Shown one piece after another: positions 43,084-51,465 of a stretch of 64,000 bases of DNA. The translations under genes were made by a program, and so were the position numbers. The notes under the pieces are model-generated. The model worked only from the letters and a program-made list of their open reading frames with translations, was not told the DNA's origin and ran no database searches. This DNA comes from Treponema ruminis (GTDB lineage Bacteria; Spirochaetota; Spirochaetia; Treponematales; Treponemataceae): positions 2,480,001 through 2,544,000 of the forward strand of contig CP031518.1 of NCBI GenBank assembly GCA_017161305.1, read 5' to 3'. Positions within the stretch are counted from its first letter, which is position 1. Each line of letters opens with the position of its first letter.

Positions 43084-44559
43084 TTATTTTCTTCTGCTCT
43101 TCTTAAGAACCGGCTCACATGTAAGGTTTACGCCCAGCTTCTTGAAGATTTTTCGGTCTACTTCTGAAAGCATGACCGTAGTGTGAACCTGGCAGCCCTT
43201 AAGTTTTGGAAGCTGGTCCAGGGCCTTCTTGCAGTTTTCGTTTGAAGGAGAAAGCATTGCAAGGGCAACGAGAACCTCATCGGTGTGGAGACGAGGATTG
43301 TTTCCTGCAAGATAGTTGACCTTCATGTTCTGAATCGGCTCAATCATGTCTTTTGGAATGAGCTTAACCTTGTGGTCGATTCCAGCCAGGTGTTTTGTTG
43401 CGTTCAAAAGGAGAGCCGCACATGTTCCCAAAAGGCTTGAAGTTTCTGAAGTGATGATAGTTCCGTCTGCAAGCTCGATTGCAGCGGCAGGAGCATCAGC
43501 CTTGGCACCTCGCTCATTTGCAGGAATAACGACCTTGCGATCTTCCGGAGTGATTTTAGCCTGCTTCATGAGAAGGGCGATTTTATTGACTTCGCTTTCC
43601 GTGGCCTTGTCTTCGACCAGATCATCGAGGGCCGTAAAATAGCGGCGGATGATTTCCTGATTTGAAGCCTCGCGACAGGCCTCGTCGTCAAAAATACAAT
43701 AGCCGGCCATGTTTACGCCCATGTCAGTAGGAGATTTGTAAGGGTTTTCGCCGTAAATTCCTTCAAAAATTGCGTTCAAAACAGGGAAAATCTCGATGTC
43801 GCGGTTGTAGTTTACGGTTGTCTCGCCATAAGCTTCAAGATGAAACGGGTCAATCATGTTGACGTCATTCAAGTCAGCAGTTGCGGCTTCGTAAGCGAGG
43901 TTTACCGGGTGCTTCAATGGAAGGTTCCAGATTGGGAAGGTTTCGAATTTTGCGTATCCGGCCTTGATTCCCCTCTTCTGCTCCTGGTAAAGCTGGCTCA
44001 AACATACGGCCATCTTGCCGCTGCCCGGTCCCGGGGCGGTTACAACTACGAGCGGGCGGCTAGTCTCAACATAATCATTCTTTCCGTAACCGTCGTCCGA
44101 GTCAATCAATGCGACGTTCTGAGGATAGCCCTCAATCATGTAGTGATAGTAGCACTTGATGCCCATTCTTTTAAGCTTGTTCTTGAATGCCTTTGCGCTT
44201 TCCTGACCTTTAAAATGTGTAATTACGACCGAGCCGACCATGAGTCCAAGATTCTGGAACTCATCGCGCAGGCGGAGAACGTCTTTGTCGTAAGTGATGC
44301 CCAGGTCCCCGCGAACCTTGTTTTTTTCGATGTCAACAGCACTGATAGCAATGACAATTTCTGCCATATCAGCGAGTTGCATGAGCATTTTGAGCTTAGA
44401 ATCCGGCTGGAATCCCGGAAGAACGCGGCTTGCGTGGTAATCATCAAATAATTTGCCGCCAAATTCCAGATAAAGTTTATTGCCGAACTTGGCAATCCGT
44501 TCCTTAATGTGTTCCGACTGTATCCGCAGATACTTCTCATTATCAAATCCGTTTTTCAT
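43084..44559 (-). CDS. DUF1846 family protein
   Basis: 491 residues, full length for DUF1846. The sequence has a P-loop-like VVVTAPGPGSGKMAVCLSQL and an N-terminal NEKYLRIQSEHIKERI, both typical. The family has unknown function. The minus strand carries a perfect extended -10, TGC-TATAAT (44579-44571), which leaves a leader of only about five bases before the ATG. It heads an operon with the pyrophosphatase. Confidence 0.85.
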   Translation of the reverse strand: MKNGFDNEKYLRIQSEHIKERIAKFGNKLYLEFGGKLFDDYHASRVLPGFQPDSKLKMLMQLADMAEIVIAISAVDIEKNKVRGDLGITYDKDVLRLRDEFQNLGLMVGSVVITHFKGQESAKAFKNKLKRMGIKCYYHYMIEGYPQNVALIDSDDGYGKNDYVETSRPLVVVTAPGPGSGKMAVCLSQLYQEQKRGIKAGYAKFETFPIWNLPLKHPVNLAYEAATADLNDVNMIDPFHLEAYGETTVNYNRDIEIFPVLNAIFEGIYGENPYKSPTDMGVNMAGYCIFDDEACREASNQEIIRRYFTALDDLVEDKATESEVNKIALLMKQAKITPEDRKVVIPANERGAKADAPAAAIELADGTIITSETSSLLGTCAALLLNATKHLAGIDHKVKLIPKDMIEPIQNMKVNYLAGNNPRLHTDEVLVALAMLSPSNENCKKALDQLPKLKGCQVHTTVMLSEVDRKIFKKLGVNLTCEPVLKKSRRK

Positions 44560-44570
44560 AACGGAATTAG

Positions 44571-44579
44571 ATTATAGCA
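44571..44579 (-). promoter_or_regulatory. Extended -10 box of the DUF1846 operon
   Basis: TGC-TATAAT on the minus strand, 11 bases before the ATG; predicted 5-base leader, so nearly leaderless. Confidence 0.6.
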
Positions 44580-44599
44580 AATATCACAGAAAATTTAAA

Positions 44600-44706
44600 C
44601 CACAGATTACACTGATTGCACAGATTTTTTAGGGGAGAAGTCTCTCCCCTACGCCGCACTTTGTTGCGTCGTACCCCACTCTACGGGGCTAATGCCCCGT
44701 AACGCC
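44600..44706 (+). repeat. CACAGATT stretch and hairpin repeat (R3)
   Basis: ACCACAGATTACACTGATT and GCACAGATT (44600-44624) are followed directly by a copy of the hairpin family (about 44630-44706): AGGGGAGAAGTCTCTCCCCT, an ACTTTGTTGCG core and ACGGGGCTAATGCCCCGTAACGCCCC. It fills the gap between argD and the DUF1846 gene. Confidence 0.65.
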
Positions 44707-44711
44707 CCAAA

Positions 44712-45881
44712 CTACTCGCTTAAAAGCACATCTTTGAGAATCGAAAGGCCTTCGTCGATTTCCTTGTAAGAAATGTTGAGAGGCGGAACAATTCGGAGGG
44801 TATTTTTACCGGCAGTTGATGTGAGGAGACCTTTTGCTAGGAGCTTCTTTTCAACTTCAACGGCATTTACAGGCTCAATCATGTCAACGCCAATCATGAG
44901 GCCCTTTCCGCGGATTTCGCCGACGCATTTTGCCCCGAACCCTGCAATTGCCTTTCGCATGTACTCGCCTTTTTCGCTTACGCTTTCAAGGAAGCCTGGC
45001 TTTGTAAGTTCATTGAGGACAACGAGACCTGCGGCACAAGCCAATGGGTTTCCGCCGAATGTAGACTGATGGTCTCCGGCCTTAAATACGTCAGCAGCCT
45101 TACCACGGATCAAAATGCCGCCGAAAGGAACGCCGCCGGCTGCTCCCTTTGCAAAGCTTACGACTTCAGGCTCAAAACCGAGCTGTTCGCTTGCAAGCAG
45201 GGTGCCTGTTCGGCCAAAGCCGGTCTGAACTTCGTCTGCCATGACGATTGCGCCTGCTTTTCTTGCGGCATCTGCGGCAGCCTTTGCCCACTCAGCATCA
45301 ACGATGTTTACACCGCCCTCGCCCTGAACACACTCAATCAAAAGGGCTGCGGTTGTGTCGTCAAAAGCAGTCTTGATTGCTTCCCAGTCGTTTGCCTTGA
45401 TTGTCTTGAAGCAGTCAACATAAGGAGCAAAGCAGGCAGGATGGAATTTGTCCTGACCTGTTGCAGTCAAAGTAGCCAGAGTTCGGCCATGGAAAGAAGA
45501 TTCCAGAGTATAGATTACGCGGCGCTTTTCTCCGCCGTTCAAATATCCGTATTTTCGTGCCAGCTTTATTGCAGCTTCGTTTCCTTCTGCACCTGAGTTT
45601 CCGAAGTAAACGGCATCAAAGCCTGTCCGACCAAGCAGCTCAGTAGCATACTGAACGCCGATGTCGCTTACAAAATAATTGCAGACATGAATCTGTTTTT
45701 TTGCCTGTTTTGAGATTGCCTTTACGAGCGGCTTGAAATTGTGTCCGAGGCAGTTGACGGCGATTCCCGCCAGAAAGTCGATGTATTTCTTGCCGTTGAT
45801 GTCATAGCATGTTGAGCCCTTGCCCTTAACCATTGTGACGTCGAAGGAGCCATAATTATTTACTACAATTTTTGAAGCCAT
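44712..45881 (-). CDS. argD: Acetylornithine aminotransferase
   Basis: 389 residues, class III PLP aminotransferase of arginine synthesis. GNSGAEGNEAAIKLAR, the DEVQTGFGRTG motif and PLP lysine in VSFAKGAAGG are diagnostic. AGGAGG before ATG 45881 sets the start. Two ARG-type boxes overlap its promoter, which supports the assignment. It lies downstream of cysK but appears to be separately transcribed. Confidence 0.92.
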   Translation of the reverse strand: MASKIVVNNYGSFDVTMVKGKGSTCYDINGKKYIDFLAGIAVNCLGHNFKPLVKAISKQAKKQIHVCNYFVSDIGVQYATELLGRTGFDAVYFGNSGAEGNEAAIKLARKYGYLNGGEKRRVIYTLESSFHGRTLATLTATGQDKFHPACFAPYVDCFKTIKANDWEAIKTAFDDTTAALLIECVQGEGGVNIVDAEWAKAAADAARKAGAIVMADEVQTGFGRTGTLLASEQLGFEPEVVSFAKGAAGGVPFGGILIRGKAADVFKAGDHQSTFGGNPLACAAGLVVLNELTKPGFLESVSEKGEYMRKAIAGFGAKCVGEIRGKGLMIGVDMIEPVNAVEVEKKLLAKGLLTSTAGKNTLRIVPPLNISYKEIDEGLSILKDVLLSE

Positions 45882-45894
45882 AGAACCTCCTAAA

Positions 45895-45933
45895 CTTGCA
45901 TAATTATACAGAGTATGCGTATATTTATGCAAG
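45895..45933 (-). promoter_or_regulatory. Tandem ARG boxes over the argD promoter
   Basis: On the minus strand TGTATAATTATGCA (45910-45897) fits the ARG-box core TGNAT-WWWW-ATNCA exactly, and TGCATAAATATACG (45931-45918) fits with one mismatch. The 7-base gap equals 3 bp between full 18-bp boxes, the known ArgR spacing. The first box holds a TATAAT -10 (45908-45903). The whole forms a 39-bp palindrome with 15-bp arms. Confidence 0.7.
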
Positions 45934-45950
45934 CATAAAGTGAAGTTTTA

Positions 45951-46943
45951 TTAGACTTCAAAGAGGTCTGTGCTCAAATATCTAAGGCCTGTGTCCGGGA
46001 ATACGACTACGATGTTCTTTCCGGCAAATTCCTCGCGCTGAGCGATTTTTGTTGCTCCCCAGAGGGCGGCACCGCTTGAATTTCCGACGAGAACTCCGTC
46101 AGTCTTTGCGACTGTTCTTGCGGCTTCAAAAGCGCCATTTGTGTCAGCGACAAATACCTCATCAAAGATTCCTTCCTTTACCTCGCCGTTTTCCTTGAGG
46201 CTCAGAGGAACCCGCTCAAGAGGGACGTCCGTAAAATTATGGATTCCGGTGAGTTTTGTATCACTTGCACCCGGCTCAATGGCAAAGATTTTTACACCCT
46301 TGCTCTGCTCATGAATGTAATCCGCAATTCCACGGAGAGTGCCGGCAGTTCCGACGCTGGCAACTACAGCAGACAGGTCGCCCTCTGTGTCTTCCCAGAT
46401 TTCCCGGCCGGTCGTATCGTGGTGGGCTTTTGGATTGAGGGGATTTACCATCTGGTCAACGAAGTAGATGTCGTCTCCGGCAGCCTGTCTGTCGCGGATA
46501 TGCTGCTTCAAGATATTTGTAGCGGCAACGAAATCATTGTTTGAGGCTTTGAGGGCATCCTGCAATTCAGGAACCTCACCGATTTTTGTTACATTGGCAC
46601 CGAATGCCTTCATGACCTGTAATCTTTCCCGGCTGACACCTTCCTGCAGATAAATCTGAACTTTGTAGCCCTTCATTGCACCGATTGCACTGACGGCTAT
46701 TCCTGTATTTCCGCTGGTGTATTCGATTAAAGTCGTTTTTCCAGGCTGGATTTTTCCGGCTTTTTCAGCATCCTCGATAATGCGCAAAACAATACGGTCC
46801 TTGATTGAGCCAATCGGATTAAAATATTCGACCTTTGCAAGCAAGTGAGCCTTCAAGCCCAGTTTCTTTTCGTAGCCCTGCAAGCGGACAAGCGGGGTAT
46901 GTCCGACCAGTTCTGTAAGCGATTCATGAATTTTCTTCGACAT
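45951..46943 (-). CDS. cysK: Cysteine synthase A
   Basis: 330 residues, O-acetylserine sulfhydrylase that fixes sulfide into cysteine. PLP lysine K48 is in NPIGSIKDR; the substrate loop TSGNTGIA and VASVGTAGTLRG are conserved. AGGAG before the ATG. It starts 13 bases after the LolD-like ATPase gene and so ends the operon that begins with the SsuB-like ATPase at 51066. That links cysteine formation with the importer and the shared operator there. Confidence 0.92.
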   Translation of the reverse strand: MSKKIHESLTELVGHTPLVRLQGYEKKLGLKAHLLAKVEYFNPIGSIKDRIVLRIIEDAEKAGKIQPGKTTLIEYTSGNTGIAVSAIGAMKGYKVQIYLQEGVSRERLQVMKAFGANVTKIGEVPELQDALKASNNDFVAATNILKQHIRDRQAAGDDIYFVDQMVNPLNPKAHHDTTGREIWEDTEGDLSAVVASVGTAGTLRGIADYIHEQSKGVKIFAIEPGASDTKLTGIHNFTDVPLERVPLSLKENGEVKEGIFDEVFVADTNGAFEAARTVAKTDGVLVGNSSGAALWGATKIAQREEFAGKNIVVVFPDTGLRYLSTDLFEV

Positions 46944-46956
46944 TTTCTATCTCCTT

Positions 46957-47613
46957 TTATTTTTTCAATAAAAATATATCATCGCAATTTTCAAGGGCTG
47001 TCTTGTCGTGGCTCACCAGAATTACGGTTTTGCCCTGATTCGAAAGTGCTTTAAAAATGCGGGTGATTTCTTTTGTCTGTCTTTCGCTGACGGCATCAGT
47101 CGGCTCATCAGCGACGATAATTTTCGGGTCATTCATAAGGGCCCTTGCAATCAGAAGCCGCTGATTTTCTCCCCCCGAAAGAAGGGATGGATAGAGCTGC
47201 TCCAAATCGGCAATCTCAAAATCAGCAAGAAGTTTTTTTGCTCGCTCTATTATCTGATCTCTTGTAAGCTTTGATTTTTTGGAAAGAAGGGCCGGAAGCG
47301 CGACATTATCCAGCACGGTCAGGTTTTCCAGAAAGCTCTGTTCCTGAGAGACAAATCCAATATTTGCATTTCGGAAGGAAGAGATTTCCTTATCCGAAAG
47401 AGAAAAGATGTCTTTTCCGTCGATAAAAACCTTGCCGGAAGAAGGCCTCTGAAGTCCTGTTATAATAGAAAGAAGTGTGCTCTTTCCTGCTCCTGATTCA
47501 CCTGAAATGCCGAGGAAAGTTCCGTCTTTAACGGTCAGGGAAAAATCTGAAAAGACGGCCTTGCTTCCCCGGGGAGTCGGAAAACTTTTATACAGGTTCT
47601 TAACTTCAATCAT
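46957..47613 (-). CDS. ABC ATPase, LolD/MacB type
   Basis: 218 residues. Walker A GESGAGKST, signature LLSGGENQRLLIARAL, Walker B IIVADEPTDAV, H-loop VSHDKTA. It pairs with the FtsX-like permease, whose gene it overlaps by 4 bases. Such pairs move lipoproteins, export compounds or act as mechanical signal transmitters. The substrate is unknown; the operon position suggests a task connected with the importer and cysK. Confidence 0.87.
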   Translation of the reverse strand: MIEVKNLYKSFPTPRGSKAVFSDFSLTVKDGTFLGISGESGAGKSTLLSIITGLQRPSSGKVFIDGKDIFSLSDKEISSFRNANIGFVSQEQSFLENLTVLDNVALPALLSKKSKLTRDQIIERAKKLLADFEIADLEQLYPSLLSGGENQRLLIARALMNDPKIIVADEPTDAVSERQTKEITRIFKALSNQGKTVILVSHDKTALENCDDIFLLKK

Positions 47614-48821
47614 TTTACATCTCCGTAAGGCTCAATTTTTGACACACGAAGGGCTCCCCTTAAAGAGGCAAGCAGGCAGGAAAGAAGAGTCACCACAAAA
47701 ACCCCGGCCGCGAAAGCCAGAATATAACCAGGACCGCTCATGGCAAAAGGAAGGGCAATCTTCTGGGAAATCAGGGCATTGAAGGGAATTATCACCAGGG
47801 CCGAAAGTCCTGTTCCAAAAAGACTGCCGCCGGCTCCCAGAATCAAGGCCTCGTAAAAAAGGACTGAACGAAGGCTTGACCTGTCCGCTCCAAGCACCCG
47901 GAGAATCGAAAATTCCCGCCTACGCTCGTTAATCGTAATCGTAAAGACAAGTGAAAGCGAAAGGGTCGTAATCAGAAGGACGAGAATCGAAATCGAATAC
48001 AAGAATACCGAAATCGAAGAAAGCCTTTCAGAAAAATTGCGGATGAATTTTTCTCCAACAATGACCTGAACCTCTGGCAGGATTTTTTTAATCCTCAAGG
48101 AAGTGGCATCCGGGCTGGCTCCCTCTGAAAGCCTGACCAGCACCGTGCTGACCTTGTTTTTTGTGTCACCGTCGGAAATAAAGCCGAATCCGCGCGAGCT
48201 TGCATCCTCAAAAATGTTATCGAGGCTTGCAAAATCGCAGAAAATCACATTGTCCATTCCGCTTCCGCTTTTTGAAAGGCGGGCAGAAATCTTGTGCTCC
48301 CTTCCGAAGAATTTTACGCTTCCCTTTTCTACGCTCACGTTGCTTCCTGAAAGAAGGAATTCTCCATTTGAGTCAGTTTTTATCCGGCTTCTTGACCAGT
48401 TCTGAACGATAAAATCGCTTTCCCGGTCAAAACCGATAATCTGAATCGGAAAATCACAGCAGCTTTCAGAAAGGCTTGTAAGGTAAAACTGGGCGCTCGC
48501 CTTTTCAACTCCCTCAACCGAGCGAACCGCATCAAGGACAGAAGAGTCCATGTAAAAGTAATTTGGTTCGCCGGAAAGAAGGATATTCTCTGCCCCCCTC
48601 TCATAGCCTTTTGGAACTACGAGCAGATCTGCGCCCATTCTTGAGCGGAGCCCGGCAATTCCAGCTTTAAGGCTTTGAGAGAAAAGAAGGGAAGCGAACA
48701 GGACGGCGGAGGAAAGAGCGACCAAGCCGGCCATTAAAACCGTTCTGTAGGCTTTCTTCGAAAGATTTGAAAGTGCGAGCGATTTTTCAACCGCTGACTT
48801 TGAGCTCAGCGTTTTTTCCAT
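47610..48821 (-). CDS. FtsX-like ABC transporter permease (MacB family)
   Basis: 403 residues. One N-terminal membrane segment (VLMAGLVALSSAVLFASLLF), a periplasmic domain of about 200 residues, then three membrane segments (VFLYSISILVLLITTLSLSL onward). NERRREFSILRVLGA is the typical cytoplasmic loop of the family. It overlaps the LolD-like gene by 4 bases (ATGA) and the small membrane-protein gene by 16 bases. Confidence 0.87.
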   Translation of the reverse strand: MEKTLSSKSAVEKSLALSNLSKKAYRTVLMAGLVALSSAVLFASLLFSQSLKAGIAGLRSRMGADLLVVPKGYERGAENILLSGEPNYFYMDSSVLDAVRSVEGVEKASAQFYLTSLSESCCDFPIQIIGFDRESDFIVQNWSRSRIKTDSNGEFLLSGSNVSVEKGSVKFFGREHKISARLSKSGSGMDNVIFCDFASLDNIFEDASSRGFGFISDGDTKNKVSTVLVRLSEGASPDATSLRIKKILPEVQVIVGEKFIRNFSERLSSISVFLYSISILVLLITTLSLSLVFTITINERRREFSILRVLGADRSSLRSVLFYEALILGAGGSLFGTGLSALVIIPFNALISQKIALPFAMSGPGYILAFAAGVFVVTLLSCLLASLRGALRVSKIEPYGDVK

Positions 48822-49009
48822 AAAGTTACCAGCTGAAATGCAGAAATAAGGAAAATCAGGATTCCGAAGACCAGAACCGTCGGGGCAGTTACTGCATGAC
48901 AGTGCATTTTTGGCATCGTGCAGACTTTTGCGAATGTGTAGGGTGCGATTCCAACCAGAAGTCCCAGAAGAGCCGTTACAGCTGAAAGTACGATGTTCAA
49001 ATTTTTCAT
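48806..49009 (-). CDS. Small membrane protein, DUF4418-like
   Basis: 67 residues with two hydrophobic segments and, between them, CTMPKMHCHAVTAP, a short Cys/His-rich periplasmic loop. This resembles DUF4418 proteins, but I hold this assignment only loosely. GGGAG eight bases upstream supports ATG 49009; another in-frame ATG is at 49024. It overlaps the FtsX-like gene by 16 bases, so the two are translationally coupled. Confidence 0.65.
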   Translation of the reverse strand: MKNLNIVLSAVTALLGLLVGIAPYTFAKVCTMPKMHCHAVTAPTVLVFGILIFLISAFQLVTLWKKR

Positions 49010-49033
49010 TTTTTTAACTCCCATTTTTTTAAT

Positions 49034-50122
49034 TTACAGCGAAGTGAAATCTTTTCTTTCACCGTTGATTTCCCTGTAAGTTTTTGTCGCCTTGTCGTAA
49101 GAGTAGCCGTCCGGAACTCCGAAAAGCTCGATGTAGCTCTGGGCTATGTATTTTTCGATGTCGGTCGTCTTTTTTAAGATTCCGGCCTCCTGAAGCTGGC
49201 GGGCAGCCTTGTCGAATGTTTTTTTACCCAGAGAGCGGCTTGGGATGAAGTTCAATTCCTCAAGAAGCTCAGCGTTGAAGTCCAAATCACCTGCCACGAG
49301 GTTGTTTTCAATCTGCAGCTGGGCGGCAAGTCTTGGCTCGGCTTCAACGAAAGCACTGGCTTTCTGCAGGGCCCTTGTTACGGCAGCGGCTCCCTCAGGA
49401 TTTTCGCGGAGCAGCTTGTGGGTTACGAACTGCTGGCAGCAATATTCGTTTACGAATTTTTCATCTATTCCAGTGTCGAGGATTTTGCGGAAGTTGTAGG
49501 CACGCTCGCCTTTTGTTGCGACCGGGTCATGGGCTCCGATTACATCGACGGCACCGTTGTTCAATGCGATTGCAAGGTCAGCTGAAGCATAGGCCAGGAA
49601 TTCGACTTCGTTATTTTCAGCCGTAACTCCGATTCCCTCGTCCATGAGCTTTCGCTTGAGGTTCATTACGCTTGAATCAGCCAGTCCCGGAACTCCGATT
49701 TTCTTTCCGCGAAGGTCTTTTGCTGAATAAATGTCTGAGTCAGAGCGGACATAATATTTTGTACAGCCTACATGGATTCCAGAAGTGTAGGCAATCGGAA
49801 GACCGTTTTCGATTGCCTGCATTTGGGTTGCGTACAAGCCATAACCCGCATCGACTTTGCCAGAAGCAATCATTTCGGCCAGTGTGGCTCCACCCTCAAC
49901 AACCTGAACATACTCAGCTTTCTGTCCGATTGCGGCAAGTTCCTCTTCAAAAAGCCCCATTTTCATTGCGACGTGAACCGGAGCGGCACAAAGAGTTCCT
50001 GTCTGGAAGTTGATGCGGACAACCTTCTGGGCAGAATCCGAAGAAGCAGCCTGTTTTTTGTTGCAGGCGGTGAATGAGAGGAAAGACACAAGTGCCATTC
50101 CCATTAAAAGTGATTTTTTCAT
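49034..50122 (-). CDS. SsuA/NMT1-like ABC substrate-binding lipoprotein
   Basis: 362 residues. Lipoprotein signal ends FLSFTAC. The type II binding fold of the nitrate/sulfonate/taurine group is visible: APVHVAMKMGLFEEE, ASGKVDAGYGLYATQ, LRGKKIGVPGL. A YCCQQ motif near the middle is shared in position with the VCCRQ of the binding protein at 57706. GGAGG before ATG 50122. It lies after the SsuB-like ATPase, separated by a GC-rich repeat. Confidence 0.82.
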   Translation of the reverse strand: MKKSLLMGMALVSFLSFTACNKKQAASSDSAQKVVRINFQTGTLCAAPVHVAMKMGLFEEELAAIGQKAEYVQVVEGGATLAEMIASGKVDAGYGLYATQMQAIENGLPIAYTSGIHVGCTKYYVRSDSDIYSAKDLRGKKIGVPGLADSSVMNLKRKLMDEGIGVTAENNEVEFLAYASADLAIALNNGAVDVIGAHDPVATKGERAYNFRKILDTGIDEKFVNEYCCQQFVTHKLLRENPEGAAAVTRALQKASAFVEAEPRLAAQLQIENNLVAGDLDFNAELLEELNFIPSRSLGKKTFDKAARQLQEAGILKKTTDIEKYIAQSYIELFGVPDGYSYDKATKTYREINGERKDFTSL

Positions 50123-50159
50123 TTTTACCTCCAAAATATTGTATTTTTTATTTCATGGC

Positions 50160-50289
50160 TTAGGGATGCGTAAGGCGCGAAGCGTTCCAGAGCGACCGCA
50201 GGGAGCGGCGGAATGAAGCGCAAGCGGAACCTGGAGCAGCCCGCCCCGCCTGTTCCCTGAGCGTAGTCGAAGGGCAGGCGGGGAAGCCC
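50160..50289. repeat. GC-rich intergenic repeat (R5)
   Basis: About 130 bases of high GC with several inverted segments, among them GCCCGCCCCGCCTG / CAGGCGGGG and TTCCCTGAGCGTAGTCGAA. The composition is unlike the coding neighbours. It sits between the ATPase and binding-protein genes of one operon. Confidence 0.6.
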
Positions 50290-51066
50290 CTAAATCGTGT
50301 ATTCCACCTCTTGAACTTTGCCCGCATAGTCCAGAATTTCCAGAATCTGAGTGCGGTACTTCAAGAAGACGTCCTGGCCACGGGCACGCGGATGACCAAG
50401 CTCAATCTTTATGATTTTTTCGACTTTGCTTGGACGGGCCGACATAATCACAACATAGTCGCTCAGATAAACCGCCTCATCGACATCGTGCGTGACCATC
50501 ACCATCGTGGTGTCGTGCTCTTTTTTTAGCCGCAAGATTTCGTCCTGCATGGTCATTCGGGTAAAGGCATCGAGGGCGCCAAGGGGCTCGTCAAGAAGGA
50601 GAATCTTGGGATGACCGACGAGTGCCCTCGCAAGAGAGGCCCTCTGGTTCATGCCGCCCGAAAGCTGGTGGGGATAGGACTTTTCAAAGCCCTTGAGTCC
50701 GACAAGATTTATGAACTCATCGACATCAGCCTTGCGGTTTTTGTAGATATGGCGGGCCCTAAGGCCGAATGCCACGTTGTCCCGGATTGTAAGCCAGGGA
50801 AAGAGATTGGCCTGCTGAAAGGCAAAGCCCCGGTCGCTACCCGGTTTTGTGATTTTTGTGCCGTCTACGCTAACCTGGCCTGCCGTGGGACTTTCAAGCC
50901 CTGCGATACAGCGGAGAAGAGTGGTCTTTCCGCAGCCCGAAGGTCCGATCAGCGAGACAAAAGAGCCCGCCGGAATCGTAAAATCCACGCCGTTCAAAGC
51001 CGTGACCTGAGAACTTCCGTCCGAGAAGATTTTTGTGACTTTACTGATATTAATTTCGCCTGCCAT
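50290..51066 (-). CDS. SsuB/TauB-like ABC importer ATPase
   Basis: 258 residues. Walker A GPSGCGKTT, Q-loop FQQANLFPWLT, signature QLSGGMNQRASLARAL, Walker B ILLLDEPLGALD, H-loop VTHDVDEA. The FPWLT and LGALD forms are typical of nitrate/sulfonate/taurine ATPases. AAAGGGG before the ATG. It has a strong promoter overlapped by the shared operator (site A). Its likely permease is at 53410, on the far side of a plus-strand island. Confidence 0.9.
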   Translation of the reverse strand: MAGEINISKVTKIFSDGSSQVTALNGVDFTIPAGSFVSLIGPSGCGKTTLLRCIAGLESPTAGQVSVDGTKITKPGSDRGFAFQQANLFPWLTIRDNVAFGLRARHIYKNRKADVDEFINLVGLKGFEKSYPHQLSGGMNQRASLARALVGHPKILLLDEPLGALDAFTRMTMQDEILRLKKEHDTTMVMVTHDVDEAVYLSDYVVIMSARPSKVEKIIKIELGHPRARGQDVFLKYRTQILEILDYAGKVQEVEYTI

Positions 51067-51084
51067 TGAAGCCCCTTTATTTTT

Positions 51085-51128
51085 ACCTATCTTCCTAGTA
51101 GGTTATTAGTTTTTAAGAACCTTGTCAA
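51085..51128 (-). promoter_or_regulatory. Promoter and operator site A
   Basis: -35 TTGACA (51128-51123), 17-bp spacer, -10 TAACCT (51105-51100). The palindrome ACCTA-N9-TAGGT (51085-51103) covers the -10 and the start point, as expected for a repressor site. The same palindrome is at 54384 and 60641. Confidence 0.7.
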
Positions 51129-51202
51129 GTTAAATTTTTCATGAGAACAAAATATGACAAGAAATAAGCAAAAAAAAACAAGTAAATTAGTGAGGGATAT
51201 GC

Positions 51203-51225
51203 TAAGATTCAGAAAAGAACGGAGG
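51203..51225 (+). promoter_or_regulatory. Extended -10 and ribosome-binding site of the SDR remnant
   Basis: TGC-TAAGAT (-10 at 51203-51208) and GGAGG at 51221-51225, nine bases before ATG 51235. The signals are intact although the gene is broken. Confidence 0.45.
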
Positions 51226-51234
51226 TTTAGTAAG

Positions 51235-51423
51235 ATGGTTGACGTAAAAGGTCGCTGGGCTTTTATTACCGGAGCAAGCCGCGGAATTGTTGTGGGAGCA
51301 TTTGTCGATGATAAAAAATCCGGCCGATGCTTTGGTACGGCTGAATTTTACGGAATGTGTCTTGAAGAAGCTGTCGCCCACGCAGAAAAAGACATTCCAA
51401 AATATCTCGGCTCACTTGACTGA
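51235..51423 (+). pseudogene. Short-chain dehydrogenase remnant with internal deletion
   Basis: 62 codons. It begins VKGRWAFITGASRGI, the cofactor-binding start of a short-chain dehydrogenase, then jumps directly to VVGAFVDDKKSGRCFGTAEFYGM and ends in a helix like the family's C-terminus. About 180 residues of the normal fold are missing, including the YxxxK active site. The join is in frame, so a small protein could still be made. It sits beside the dxs-like gene. Confidence 0.6.
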
Positions 51424-51465
51424 TTTTAAGGGGCATGTCCCCTACACTATTTTTTAGGAGAAAAC

